This document shows positions 38,001 through 51,600 of a stretch of DNA of 64,000 nt, one piece after another; the first letter of the stretch is position 1; each line of letters begins with the position of its first letter. The position numbers and the translations under genes are program-made. The stretch is from Dromaius novaehollandiae (Eukaryota > Chordata > Aves > Casuariiformes > Dromaiidae): assembly GCF_036370855.1 (NCBI RefSeq), contig NC_088099.1:29470501-29534500 (forward strand), written 5' to 3'. The notes under the pieces were generated by a model that worked only from the letters and a program-made list of their open reading frames with translations, was not told the DNA's origin and did not search any database.

Positions 38001-41000
38001 GATCTGACACTTGAAAATACTGTAGTGCTGTGAACTCGTCAGGGTATAAGATGGTTGTACTGGATGCTGAAAAAGCTGCTTGGAGTGTTTTTTTGCTGTG
38101 TCCAGCTGGTGTCCTACCTTCTCCAGCACGATCCAAAATACAAAGCTTCTTCCAGACAGTGTTGCTTTGTTATTCACTTGACTTTACTACCCTTGTCAGA
38201 GATAATTGGATTTGTGACATGGTCAGATGTTTATTTCTTGATTCCGTTGTCCCTTGCCTTGTAGGGCATATAAGCCAGGAGAAACTACAGTAGAAAAATA
38301 AGTGGGATTTAGGAAAGACTAAAAATATTAAGTCATACATGGACATGCTGTAAAAATCTTTAGGAACTAAAATTTAAGGACATGTGTGCTTAAATATATT
38401 TTTATTTTAATCAATGCAAATATTTTCACTTAGTTTCTGATTTGTCAAGATAATTAAATACATGCACAGCTCTCTAGACTTTATAATATTACACTGGTTA
38501 GTTTGATTAGGCATAAATGCCTAGCTAAACCTTATTGCAGATGAATGCTATTTTGGGAAAGAATGCATATAAATCACAGAAATATGAGATTACACTTCTG
38601 GTAAAATCCTTTAGTTTATTAAGTATCAGACAAACAATTACTGTTTATAAAAGCCATTGCCTACAGCCATAATTTTATTATACTTTCCTCCATGTATTAG
38701 TTTTTGTTTTGTGTGTGAGACTTTGACACTTAGGCTATAAAAGAGCTCTTATGCAATTCATTTTCTAAAACTTTGCTGCTATCACTAATATTTTTGTAAA
38801 CATTTTAAATACAATGAAAAACAGAACTGTAATAAATATGAAGTGATTTAAATCAAAAGTCACAAAAGAAGAGGAACTCATTTGCATCTGCTGTAAAAAG
38901 CATGAAATTAGGAGCAGATTCACTTGAAATGATTTTTTCTGAAATGCAGTCTATCTGATTACAAAAGTTTTCATCAGACTGGACACCCTATACAGCCTTT
39001 GAGAATAAATATGTGTATATATATATATACATATACATATATATACATACACACACAGATATATAGGACCCTCAGCACACCACTGCGGAAGTCACAGTGG
39101 ATATAGTAAGTCATTTTTGTCAGCCTTTTGTTTGGGCTTGGAACAAGAGTAAATCAACCATGGATTTGGATTCAAAGAACAGAGAAACTGCTAAACATTC
39201 ACTTGTATGTTGCCATGAAATATGTTTTATACATTGTATATGATCAAGAGTATCAAGGCAAGAGGGAGACCAACAAAGCACATAAGCCAATACTTAACTT
39301 TAATTTTGTATTTAAATCCTAATGAAGTCAATATCTATGCAGTTGGAGCTATGCCAGTATGTAGCTGAAGATTCTGAACCCATTATTCTACCTGAGTAGG
39401 AACTTCCTGAATGGACCCGCTAACATTAGTGGGATGAGGCACAAAGTAAATTTTTACTAAGTTAGAGTAAATCTATCAGAATCTCATAACTTATAGTATC
39501 ATTATTCCTATTTAGCAAATTAATGAGAGGAAGCCTTAATTATCTTCTGCCCCAGTGTATTGCATTAATTACAAATTCTGTATTAATTTTCCTTGAGGGT
39601 AATTATAAGAAATGTATAATCTCCAGGCAACAGTCCATAAGGATATTTGTTGTATCACACTTACTTCGTTACATTAAGTATGTGTCTTTTTTAATATCTA
39701 ACTTCAGTAAAATAACAATTTATTTATTTACATGGCATCTAATAGCAATATTCTGGCAATAGTAGCAGTAAAAAAAAAGTTCTTCTCCAACTATACCTAC
39801 TATTGTAAATAAGAAGAATAAAACAGCAAAAAAGCAAAACTGCTTTGTACGATTTTATTATTAACCTGTTGCAGTAATGGTTAGCTTTTACTTTTATGTA
39901 AACATTTAAGAGTCACAATCCCCAAATTTACAATATTGCTCTGTGCTATTAAATCATACTGTTCTCAGCACTAAAAAGACAGAAGAAAATCTGTAAAGGT
40001 CAAGAATCATGTATACACACCAACATAAAGCCTATCCACTTTTATTTATTGTTACAATCCTTTCACAATACATTGTTAATACCAAGGTTATATCAACTAC
40101 CATGAAGTTCTAAGTAACTTAAAAATGCATGTTAATCCACAAGATATTGCTGAGGCTATGGGTCTTGAGGAAGCTAAAATAAGATTAGATATTTGCAGGA
40201 GAAACACGAACACTGATAAGATAAAGAGAAAATCCACAAACCCAACAAAACCTAATGTTGTAAATCAGAAGTCAACCTCCAATTTAGAAAGCAACATTCC
40301 TCTAGGCATGCTGTTGCATTTTGTGTCATTTCTACATGAACCTTTGAAATAAGACTGCTCCAAAGTAACCTGTGTCAAATGCATACATCCCTCCTTTCAG
40401 ATCCAGGGTCTTCCTTAGCAACTGGTATGAAAACAATGGGATATCCCCTGTTGTAAACATTTCTTAGAAAACTACCAAAAGCTGGCACAAAATAAAACAT
40501 TCCCAGACCTGAAAATCGAGCCCTGGAAGACGTGAGTATGGCACATAGCCCCAGGATGACGAGGACCCTCTGGGCAGCACCAGAGGAGGAATCCGTCTGG
40601 CCACCGCTCTGGCATCTGCTGCCCTGGGAGTGCTGCCATCCTCGACGCAGAGGCAGCTGCAACCCTTGGAAGGCAACCTGCCAAGGAGGTGCGTGGATGA
40701 GCTGGCAGGAGATCAGTAAGTTTCTGAAAAAATCTGACAAGCTTGAGTTCCAGGAAATTTCTTATTTAAAATGTAAGAATACTAGTTTCTGTTCTTGCCA
40801 GAGGACTAACTAGTCTATATTAGGAAACGCATTTTGCAAAAGTATATTTTCTCCCTCCAAAACACACATGTTGAGTAAAATTTAACCTAACAAATTTTTT
40901 ATCAAGTTCAAAGAAAAACACACGTTAATATGTGCCTAATTAGAAAAACTGGCAGTGAAAGTAGGACTATATAATTTACCTGGTATGCCAGTGTCACCTA

Positions 41001-41909
41001 TTGCCTGCATCGTGCAGCATTGTGCTTTATAGAAATACTGAAGTTAGTTCAAAGAGACGTTGCTGAAATCTCACAAGAAAAGTATTTGCTTAACCACGGC
41101 ACTTCATTCAAGTAAGCTAAGGCCATGGGCAGCCAATGACTATTAAAATGGTTGTGGAGGTTTAAAACTTATCTCCCAAGTTTTTTAGTGATTTCCCTTA
41201 GCTAGAACTAGTAGAAAGGGTAATGTGATTTCTCCTAATTCAGCTCAGGATAAAATTGCCTTAGTACAAACTTTAAACAGCCTTCAAAAGTATTTTAGAC
41301 GTAAAGTAGCCCGTATTAATGTTAATGTGGTTATATTGCTTATCATATCTGAGCTAGATCCTTCAGCTTCAACTGTGGAGTGTAGACAGACCAGATAAGT
41401 TTTGCTTACATTTTTAGAAGAGCAGGAAATTCTGCAGCTTTTCAGTCCCCAAAGAGTATAGCAATTAAGTAATTAAGTAGCAACTAAATAGCTCTTGGAG
41501 TAGCTAAACTCTAGAGGAGTTTAGCAGCCTTTCTGCACAAAAATGTATTTGAGGAGACTGGAGGCTGAATTCATGTTGATGAATCCAATTTTCCTTTTGT
41601 ACTTGTGCCAGTGGTCACTCCGACCAGATGACTGACAGACCATGACCCAAGAATGTATTTCTTTACACCCAGGAGCTCATTATAAGTCATGCTGACAAAG
41701 TTGCCTCCTGCAAATACTTCCGTCTTTCTGCATTTGGTTTTCAACATTCTGTCTTCATGATCTCACAGCACACTCAGGATTCTTGCCTCCACCTAAGCAT
41801 TACTTAGCCTGAGGCCTATCACTGGAGAGCAAAGTAGCTTTATGCCACATTGTGTTCCTTCAGTTCTTAAAACTGCTACTTCAATTTGTTAAAAATGAAA
41901 TTTGTTATT
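35001..41909. other. Intergenic stretch, part 2: no confirmed gene
   Basis: AT-rich DNA including a TA/CA microsatellite (about 39010-39065), a 140-codon minus-strand frame at 37714-38136 and a small GC-rich island with a 121-codon minus-strand frame (40375-40740). None has known homology or convincing splice structure. Confidence 0.65.
39010..39065. repeat. Compound TA/CA microsatellite
   Basis: Alternating TA, CATA and CA units in the intergenic AT-rich stretch. Confidence 0.9.
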
Positions 41910-43046
41910 GCTAGATATTATTAGGAAGAGAGCAGAACAGAGGAGATTCACTATAATGGAAGCCTTATGAGGAAGTCACAATTTCTCTTGGTGTTCCTGA
42001 GAGTGTATGATGAAGCAGCACACTAAAATGTGCACTGCGTTACTAGTCCTGCTGACCATCAGGGAAGAAGAGCTGGTTTCCAATTTCAGCTGTTAGGTAT
42101 ACTCTAACTTCTGCTTATTTGCAGGGACCTGGCGAATCTGTTATGGAAGGAAGGAATCCCTGCAGCAAAGAAGGATCCAGATCAGATAGTCTGTCCTTTG
42201 ATAAAACAGAAAGCACTAGCATGTACAATAGCTTTTTGCAGCTTGGAATTTCTGTTGTATCAATACAAACTTCAGAGGGGAAAGAATCTTGCTAAAGAAA
42301 ATGAGGTAAACCATACTGTGATGACAAATACTCTCAGGTCTTTATTGCGAGCATAGGGGAGAAAGTGTGTTGATTTTAAGAATTCTACTCCTCTGTTTTT
42401 GGTAGGGATGTTTATATGTGTGAAGAGTAATAGATTGGCAGTGTTTCAAGAGCAAATTATATTTCTCACCACAGATAAGCATCTCTCATTTTATTTTGGC
42501 AATAAAAGGTGCTTCTATTCATATTTGAGTTAAACTTCTCAGGTAGTTTGAGTTCAGTGCCTTTTCAAAAGGGAAACCTCATCTTTTACCAAGAACAGTC
42601 TTTCAGTTTTGTTAGCATGTTATGTTTCATGTCCTAGCAAGGAGCTGCGTTGGGCTGGCTGGCGTACCTCTGTCCCAGCACAGTGTCAGCCCAGCTTCCA
42701 GGGAACTAAGCCCTATCCAGACTAGTTCTCGAGCACCTGTCCAAGGAAACAGAAGAGGCACAAACACTGCTTTCTTCAGACACTCTTGTGAAAAGCCTTG
42801 CCACAAAGCTTCTGTGTCATACATCTCAAATTTTAACTTTTCTGATCAGAGGAAGCAGGTGATGGCCAACTCTTCTTCCCTGAGAGTCAGCAGGGCTAAT
42901 AAAGCAGTGAGGCACTGCCAGTGCACATTTTAGTATGGTGCTTCCCCATACACTCTCAAGATCACCAAGAGGAATTATGAATTCCTCCTAAGGCTTCCAT
43001 TATAGTGAATCTCTTCTGCTCTGCCCCTTTCCTAATAATATCTAGC
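41910..43046. repeat. Large imperfect inverted repeat (foldback), about 1.14 kb
   Basis: The left arm, about 41910-42080, and the right arm, about 42868-43046, are reverse complements of each other. By eye they are roughly 85% identical, with one small insertion in the right arm. The outer 16 bases match exactly (41910-41925 against 43031-43046). Similarity stops abruptly at both outer ends and fades at the inner ends. The 0.8 kb spacer codes for nothing recognisable. I see no obvious target-site duplication. It may be two inverted copies of an unrecognised repeat, a foldback DNA element, or an old inverted duplication. Confidence 0.85.
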
Positions 43047-44049
43047 AGGATCCAGCATACATGTTCATACTCTATTAGAATATGATAATACCGCTACACA
43101 TTAAAGAGCCACTGAGGTCAATGAAAGCAGCTAGCAAAAGCCATATACCTGCAGGACTGTGCTACAGGAACTGGTCAGACCACCTTGTATAAGTTCTGGC
43201 CTTTCTACAGAGGAAGACACATTTCTTTCATGTATCAATAATAAGATCAATTTCTTTTTCTACATTATATGTCCTTGGTCACTGGCATCTCCCATGAGGC
43301 AAAACAAAAGTTGCTTCTCTGTGGGCTATAAGGGAACTTGGCTGCCTGCTATAACAAGGCTTTCAAGAGCACTTGGTCACCCTGAACGTTCATAGAAGGT
43401 TCAAGTAGTTCCAAATGGTATTTCATTTGTCAAAACAGCAACAAATATAACATAAAAGATAGAGCAGGTCCAATTTTTTAGTGTGTCAGTAGAAGCAGCT
43501 TGCAGTTATTTTTAACTGCCTCAAAAGCTTAGCAGCCAGATACAGTTAATCCTTTAAAGGATTTGCAGGTATTCATGGCTTAATAAGTAAGCAAAGTGAA
43601 GTTAAACCACTAGAAGATTGTAGTCAGTCATCCAAAGACAACTTTTATGTGCTATCATTTTAAAAATAAAAAGAACAGTTTTTATATGCTTTTTCTCACA
43701 GTGAGGCTCAATTGTCAATATCTGCCAAAATCTCATATTCAGATTAAATTAAAATGTTAATTAGAATCATTAAACTAAACAACATGTCTGATAATTAAAT
43801 CATCAAATACCAGAGAATTTCAGTTGATTGTCGTATTTTCACATTATCCTGCAAATCCTTTGAAAGACAGAAGTACATCCTGAAAATGAATTAAAAATAC
43901 ATCCACTTATGCAATAAACAAACAGTGAAACTGTGATGACAACATTTGATTTTGTGAAGAAGAAGAGAAGGATGAGACTGATTTTAATAGCTTAGATCTT
44001 GTATTGCTTGTATTCTTTCCATCATAAAGGAATAGAAAGTCTCAGTATT
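43047..44049. other. Intergenic, between the inverted repeat and the CR1-like element
   Basis: AT-rich; no gene, RNA or repeat recognised. Confidence 0.6.
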
Positions 44050-44945
44050 TACTGACATAGGCTCAACAATGGGAGATCTGGTCTCTTCAATATATTCATA
44101 AATGATCTGGAAAAAGAGACAAATAAGAAGACAAAATTTTCAGATGACATAAAATTATTAGGGTGAGGAAATCTAAATCTGGCTGTGAAAAGCTGCAGAG
44201 GATGGTTCAATACTGAATGGGTGATAAAATGCCAGAGGATATTTAGTGTCAGTAAGTGTAATGCACATTAAGAGAGGAGGGGAAAATAACATACATGTAC
44301 ATACATGTGGTGTTAGATAGTACCACTAGGAAAGAAATCCTTCAGTCATTGACAGTAGTTCTCTGAAAATGTCTCAGTGCTTAAAGAAGCAAACAGAATC
44401 TTAGGTATTGCTAGAAAAGTAGTAGAGAACAATGAAGAAAAGTCTTTGCCCTGGATACATTCAGGCAGCAGCCACACTATGAATACCATGTGCAGTTCTG
44501 GTCCTTTCATTATCAAAGAGGAGATAGCAGAATTAGAAAAATATCTTAAGGAGGATATGATAGAGAGGTATTAAATCACTAATGGTACAGAACAGGTGAG
44601 CTGGGAACAACTATTCACTAGTTGTCAAATTATAAACATTGGAAGGCATTAGCTTTTCTTTTATTGTAATAATAAATGGTGAACACATTTTCATTAGATA
44701 TCGCAGAGGCCCAAACTATACACGGACCAAAAAATTCAGGAATGATAGGTTCAGCAGCAACTATTAAACAAAACAGTCTTCCAGCCACTGAGGGCTAGAA
44801 GAGCATGATGGAAAAATCACTATATGCATGACTGCTTCCTTACAGTTTTTCCCTAAGTATATACTTACTAAGACAGGATATTAGGTTAGATGGGCTTTTC
44901 ATCTGGCTGAATATAGCAGTTCTCATGCCCTCATGGCTAGACTAA
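44050..44945 (+). mobile_element. Decayed CR1-like LINE fragment (3' part), plus strand
   Basis: Resembles the end of the reverse-transcriptase ORF and the 3' UTR of sauropsid CR1 elements. Recognisable segments in order are aatgatctggaaaaagagac and a cagatgacataaaatta segment near 44100-44160, taatgcacatt near 44260, gttctctgaaaatgtctcag near 44360, aagcaaacagaat near 44390, and tgtgcagttctggtc near 44490. A 3' end follows at about 44876-44945 with ggttagatgggcttttcatc, then tatagcagttctcatg. The family terminus is a short ttctcatg-type repeat, as here. Heavily mutated with stops and gaps, so an old inactive copy. The 65-codon frame at 44377-44574 is a remnant of its ORF2. Confidence 0.75.
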
Positions 44946-45244
44946 GTGAAGTCATAATTTATTTTATTTGACATATTTTTACAAGAAAATTGACCAGAAC
45001 CTGCTAGTTCTCTCACTATTATTTACAAAGAATAAAGAATAATCAAACTGTTTCACTAACTATAGAACTGAAGAAGCCTGTTTTCCTATGTATTTTTAGG
45101 GCTATCTCAGCTCTGTAAACTGAAATAGATTTACAATGATAAAAGAAGAATGTTACTCCATAAGGCTATAATTAGGACCCTATTATTCCCAGTTATTTGA
45201 TAGTGGAATTTATTGTTGACTCTGCCATTTGAACAGAACTGTGA

Positions 45245-45600
45245 AACATAGGAACACAGGACTAGAAAAACATAGGAACATAGGACTAGAAAGGAACTCC
45301 TGAGTCACTGTGTCTGATCCATTCTTACCCTTGCAGTCATATCGCTTAATCCCTTTCAGAAACTGAGCAAAGCCCCTTTCAGAACTACCCAAATCGGATG
45401 GCAGACCCAAAGCATCTCTGCCTTGATAGAAAATTCTTTCTGATTTCTAGACTCAATGTATTCCTTGCACCAACACCATCCTTTAATTTAAGCAGAGCTT
45501 CTACCTCTCTGGTAGTATATTCAGAGAAAGAAATCATATCTCCTATTAACATGCATTTTGCCTAGCTAATCAAGTCAAGCTCTTTTATGGCACATCTATC
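45245..45600 (-). mobile_element. Decayed CR1-like LINE 3' end, minus strand
   Basis: Reading the minus strand toward lower coordinates, the sequence matches the 3' region of a CR1-type element. On the plus strand it shows acataggaacataggactag, then gaaaattctttctgatttct, and agaaatcatatctcctatta near 45525-45548, the reverse complement of the usual CR1 end. At the terminal edge a 23-bp unit occurs twice (45246-45268 and 45270-45292), differing at one base. Old and inactive. It lies about 300 bp from the plus-strand CR1-like copy, in opposite orientation. Confidence 0.6.
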
Positions 45601-48600
45601 TTACAACATGGTATGCAATGTGAAGAGCTTCAAGCAGACTAGGACACCCATAAGAGCCAGTATAGCATACTGCCGGTGCTATGTACCTACATATCTGTTT
45701 CTAAGAGCAGTACAGATATGTTAGCACGTTCTTCCCGAACTGACATGCCCTGCCAACCAAGAAAGCCCTTCTTCCTCAACATGTATTCAACGTCAACTAA
45801 TGTGGCTATATTGATAGGTAGTTCAGGTGGTTAGCTCAGGTATTTCCGTACCATACTTCACTGTGTACTGTAATTATCCTCCCAATCTCATACTGTAGAC
45901 TTCTAATCCCATGGATCACTATACAGTCTTTCTTCCCCGTCCCACTTCTGGTTTTCGTTCTGGAATGCAGAATTTCCATGGAACAGATTCTAATTTTCTC
46001 TTTATAGTATATACTAAATTCTTAATGTTTCTGTGATAATCTTAGACATGCAAACTGAAAAGATTGCAGTACTATTTGCCTGGGTCTTCATAGAGTTTGA
46101 ACTGCCAGCTCTGTAGGAATGCTTAGTTCTACAAGTCACCACAATGACTCTGAGACTTAGAGACAACTCTATTATGAGAATTACCTCACTTCTGACTACT
46201 TTGGTAGAAACTTCTTGTTAATATAGTAGTGGCAGATACCACAATGTACCACAAGTATCATCATCACTAAGTTGCTAAGAGATGTCTGAGAAGGGAAGTG
46301 CAGTTAAAGCAGTAGGAAATGAAGGTGACATATTTCAAAGTAGTTCTGCATTTTTTTATAATCTATCCTAGTTCCTCCCATATTCCATCCTCTCCCTTAT
46401 ACAGTCCATTTTGCTTAGCTAGCCTGGACTTCTTTCCTTCTTCCTGGTTTCTCTGGCTCTGTTCCAAACTGCAGATTCATTACTGTGAGTTACTCTTACT
46501 AACAGATGCTGCACAGAGAACAAGGCTTCAGGAGACCTATCACTTATTCACTGAATGCTTTGCTTTGCTTTCATATTGGCTTGCTTAATATTTCTTTTGA
46601 ATTGAGGAACGGCAACGGTCTAGGAATGAGAATAACAGCAATTGCTTGGGCACTGGGCTCCATCCTGACACAAGCATGAAGGAAAGACCAGCACAAATCT
46701 TAAAAAAGTATTTGGGGAGACAGAAGTGCTCCAGCTTTATCCTGAGGCAAAGAAGATTTGAAAAGCTCTGGAACACTGATAGTCCAGAGTGACCTGGTGG
46801 ATGAGAGATGAGCTGCATCTGTATGTTTCATGGATAGACTAGAAATAGTGAGAGCAAAAGGGCTGTGAAAGACGCAGTGGATTAGGAGCAGGGACAGACT
46901 GAAAGCAAACAGAAAAATGGAAAATGGATTTTTAAAAATGTTGTGGCCTTCTGCACAGATTTAAATGTAATTACGGGCTATAACCACATAACGAGAACAG
47001 TATATATGCATATTTATTCCTGTGAAAGGAAGAGAAAATATTACCGGAGTCAAATATGCAGACCATATGTATTTACGAGAATATGAAACCCAGAATGTTT
47101 ATTTCAAAGCAGTTCATAATGGTTACAACTTCCAGCCATTTAAAAAATATTTGGAAATCTGTAACGCATACTAGAGATCAGACTACATAATTAAAGAACT
47201 GTATGTGCTTGGCTGATAGGAGCAGAGGAAGCAGAGCAGTGGTCCTTCCTCATTCTCACTCTGCCAATATGATAGGTGTCCTATTGACACCGTACTTGGC
47301 TTCTGTGTTCCTGACATGCAGAAGAAATGAATGAATAGGAGGAAATAACTTGCAGAAAGTCTCTGTGCCTGATTCTCCTTCCACGCGCATTTTCCACTGC
47401 AGCAATACATTTTGCCTAAAAGATTCAGTTCCAAATAAAGAAAAGAATCAGTTCCACAATGCATCTCACCACCACTTAAAACCATATACCTATGCAATCA
47501 TACCTTAATGTTAGTGACTAGCATTTTGAATGTCTGTCCACAGGCAAAACAAAGCAATCACAGAGATTTCAGATGAAATCTGAATGCAATGTGATGCGAG
47601 ACAGACAAATTCTTCAGCTGAAGTGCCACTGTGAATCTTTTTTCCAAAACACTGAACATTGTATTAATAAACATCAATACTCATTCCAAAGGCCTCAGAG
47701 TACCTAGCTAAAATATTTTTACTGCATTGCTACAGTGAAGTATCAGCAAGTTTCCACTATAAATCATCATTTTTTTAAGACAGAAGTTACATTGGCAGCT
47801 TGTAAAGAAGTTGGGGAAAGAAAAAGAACCAAATGCAGCCATGCCTTCAGAGAAAGAGAATGCTAGGCAGCTACCCAGAGGGTCACCCATTAGCAAAATG
47901 TGAACACTTTTTACCCCCAAAATTGAATTTCTTATAAAACATGCCATGTTCAATAAAACAAAGACATTTCCTTCCTCTGTTTGTTTTGGTACTTTTACTC
48001 ACGCTGGTATTCTTCTTCTGAAAGAGTTTTATAGCATAATATATTTGCCTGAAGTACGTAGGATTTGATCCTTTGTTTTCACCCTGGCAAGATTCTTGCC
48101 AAACTAATGAGATTTTTTTGTTTTGTTTTTGTTTTTGCTTTTTTTTAGCCATGAGATGCACAATTTATAATTTATTGTGAGTAGATAAATTATAAAATAT
48201 TCTGGTTTTGGTTTGGTTGTTTTTTTCTGAGATAAATGTCTGAAAAGTCTGAACCACATACCTCTAAAAACACTTAATTGCAGATACAAAGTAACATTAT
48301 TTTAAAAGACCAGTAAATCCTCAGCTACATCCATAGAACTGCACCCATCATATAGTGATAAACAGGCATAACTAAGAGTAGGATATAACAATATATTCAT
48401 TTTAGGGTTAAACATACGCCTTTCACTTGAATGTAGCTACACTGAGCAAAGGGCTGGAAGAACAAATTGGAGGGTGCTGTGAAAAGGAAAACAACGGCGC
48501 ATCTGTTGCTGTGTATTTTTCTGTCCTCCCGCACATAAGGGGAGAGATATATATGAAGTGTGTACTGTATCTATTTTTAGCTATTCAGGCAAAGAGCCAT

Positions 48601-51600
48601 CACATGGCCCTGTCCCCTGTTACTCTTTTTATCTCAAGGGTAGCTACAAATGTGTAGTGCTGAGAACTGATTTTCCACTCACGGTTTGATTTCTTTTTCC
48701 TTACTTTGCAAATGTTGCCTTATACATTAAAGATGTGTCTGGACAATATATCTAAGTACTCTGGGAGCAGTTCCACTCATACCTTTGCACATAACATCTC
48801 TTAACACAACATAATGATAGACATCTTCAAGATTTAAATGAAAAACAAGAAGGCCAGCACTCCTTCCTCTCTAAAGATCCCTTATAATTGTTTATTGAAT
48901 ATGTTCTTTCTTTTAGGTTTCCTCTGAAGTGAGAACTGTTATTGCTAATATTTTCCCTCCCGTCACATTTATAATAATTTTTTGAAAGCATCCTAAGATA
49001 CAGTGAGGCAATTCTAAAGTAAATATTAAATATTTTTTTCACCAAATTGGCAGTTTTGTTCATTTTCTATTTGGGGCCATATTTTTCTAGGAATTCTCAT
49101 AGAATGCAGACTGGCTTTACATTCATAACTTGATTGCACTGACCAAAGTCATCCATGTATGTAGTTCTGAGGATGATTTCAGCAAATATCACTCCTACCA
49201 GACATACTATTCGCAATTCAGAATGTGAACAGAAATGGAAAGAGGAATATGGAAGAGTATCTTCCTACAACATGTGAAACAAAGCATCAGTTCAAGTAGC
49301 AGAAAGAAGTACATGTGTATTTCTGAACTCCATAGCCCTTGAATGACTTAACCTTTAAAAGGAGAAATGGAGATAACTGCATAGGTTTGTATAAATAATA
49401 AAAAAAGAATGAAAAAAGTTCTACTGAAAAACCAATATATTTAATACAATACTCACATAACTAGACTATCTGTGTTCAAGCTAAGCACTCTAAAACGCTA
49501 AACTTTGGTGGCAGATAAAAATGTTCAGTATCTCCCAAGTAGGACTCAGAATTTTGAAACCTTATTCCCTCGTAAGATTTTATAGTTTTGGAAGTAAAAC
49601 TTGTTTGAACTAAGAACATAAAACTATGTCAAACTCGTTCCATTGCTGCACTGAGAAATATTAACAGAGAACAGATGCTGTCAAGTACATCTTTGCTTTC
49701 CTACGCAGGCACAAGGTGATTCACCCCTTTCATTCACACTGCATAGGAAGAAAAGTTAAACTCCTTTATACCCTGAAGTGTGAGAACAGTAGCAGTAACC
49801 ACCCAATGGGTGAGCCAGAGGGAAAGAACCAGTTAGAAACAAAGTCCTGTAGATGAAAGTTTCCCAGGCCACACAAGAGAGCAGTTACGTGATGGTTTGG
49901 CAAGTTGTATTTAGAAGAGCGTAGCTATATAAACAAATTATTTCAAGGTAGCTAGAGTACAGGTTTACATTGTTTTGGCTCTTCTGAAGTAATTGTCTCT
50001 ATGAACATTCTTATTCTATAGTAAATGGAACATATCTCACCTGATTCCCACTGAAGAGAAAGCAAATACAAATTTCTTCACAGATATCAAGAGACAAGAA
50101 CATGCATGAAGAAGCTACCACACTATAAATAAACATCCTTATTTTATAGTAACCTTCCATGTAGCCATGCCATCTGAGAGCCAAAAAGCCAGTATAAAGC
50201 AAGCCAGCCACAAGAGAAGCAGTCACTAAACTGTGACACTAAAGAAGCAGAATTGTAAATAACGCACAAGAAGAGCCTGCTGCTGACAGTCTCTACAGTA
50301 ATCAGAGGATTTTTTCCTTTTGTATTTTTTTTTCTGAACAAAGAGTATTGCATCAAAAATATACCTAAGACTTCTCTTGAAGAAACGCTCCTGCTTGAGC
50401 TGAAGGAGCAATCATACTTACACTATGTGGCCCTAAAAGATTTGAACGTGCCTGAGAGGGAATCTGTACCTGGTCTCCCAATGGGATGCGAGGGCATTCA
50501 GCTCTTGGCTGATCAGGCCCTGCATGGTTTTCTTCTATGCACACATAGCAAGCATGTATTCTTAACCATCAGCCAGACATGTAAAGCACATGTTAATTCC
50601 CACTGATTCCAACAAAATTTAAGGACATACTTAAAATTAACCATATGTTTAAGGTGATCTGCTGCATCAGGTACAGAATGATAGCTACTTTAGATCAAAG
50701 AAATAAAACAGTCTCTGTGAAAGAAAACAGTCTCTGCCTCCTTTGCAACAGGCAATAATATTCTATTTCATAAAATTATAGTTATCCCTCCACATTCTTC
50801 AAAATTTACAGTGCAGTACGTAGAAAATAAATTCAGATCTGGTCACATACCTGCATGAGCTTGTATTACCAACCAGCAAAAAATGTTATTCGATGCATGA
50901 CAAGATTTATATTTGTTCAAATGGAAAACAGAGATGTTATAGATGAAGCTGGTCATAGTGTAATATTTATTATGGCCTCATCTCATTAAGTCTCCTGAGA
51001 TGTATTTATTATTTTTAAGTATTATCCATATATTTATATCAACAAACTTCAGCATACAGGTTGAAACAACATTCTGTGTTGATGTTATCCATCTGCAATT
51101 CATGCTATTGTCAATTACTCAGTTAAGTCATACAATATTTTCTTCCATTTCCTGACTGAACTGGAGCATTATAAACACAAAAATAATCAGTAATTCACTT
51201 TCAAGAATAAGTTCAGATGACTAGCTGGTAATGCTACAAAAAAGTCAATTAACGTCTTCATGAATGCTCTCTGAATATTCATTATACATGCATTCAGATC
51301 AACAAATAATGACAAATCATATTTGTCTTTCTCTTTTTAAGGAGGTTTACTTTGTACTTTTTAATAAGCTATAATCAAAGGCACCAAAACATCTTATTGG
51401 AAATGCTACATATTCTGCTTCTTCATTCCTGTCTTTTTAAAGAGATGCCTTCTGCAGAGTGAATGACCAGAATGTATTGAGCACTGTGACCTTTATGATT
51501 TTGGTTGCAAACAACAAGGTCAACATTGCTAAGAAGACAGTTTTGCCTTAAAGGCAAAATCTCTCCAACAACCTAAAATGGACTTTTAAAATGTAATTGA

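Noticed and set aside
44377-44574. 65-codon plus-strand frame as a gene
   Set aside because: Falls inside the decayed CR1-like element and reads as a remnant of its ORF2.
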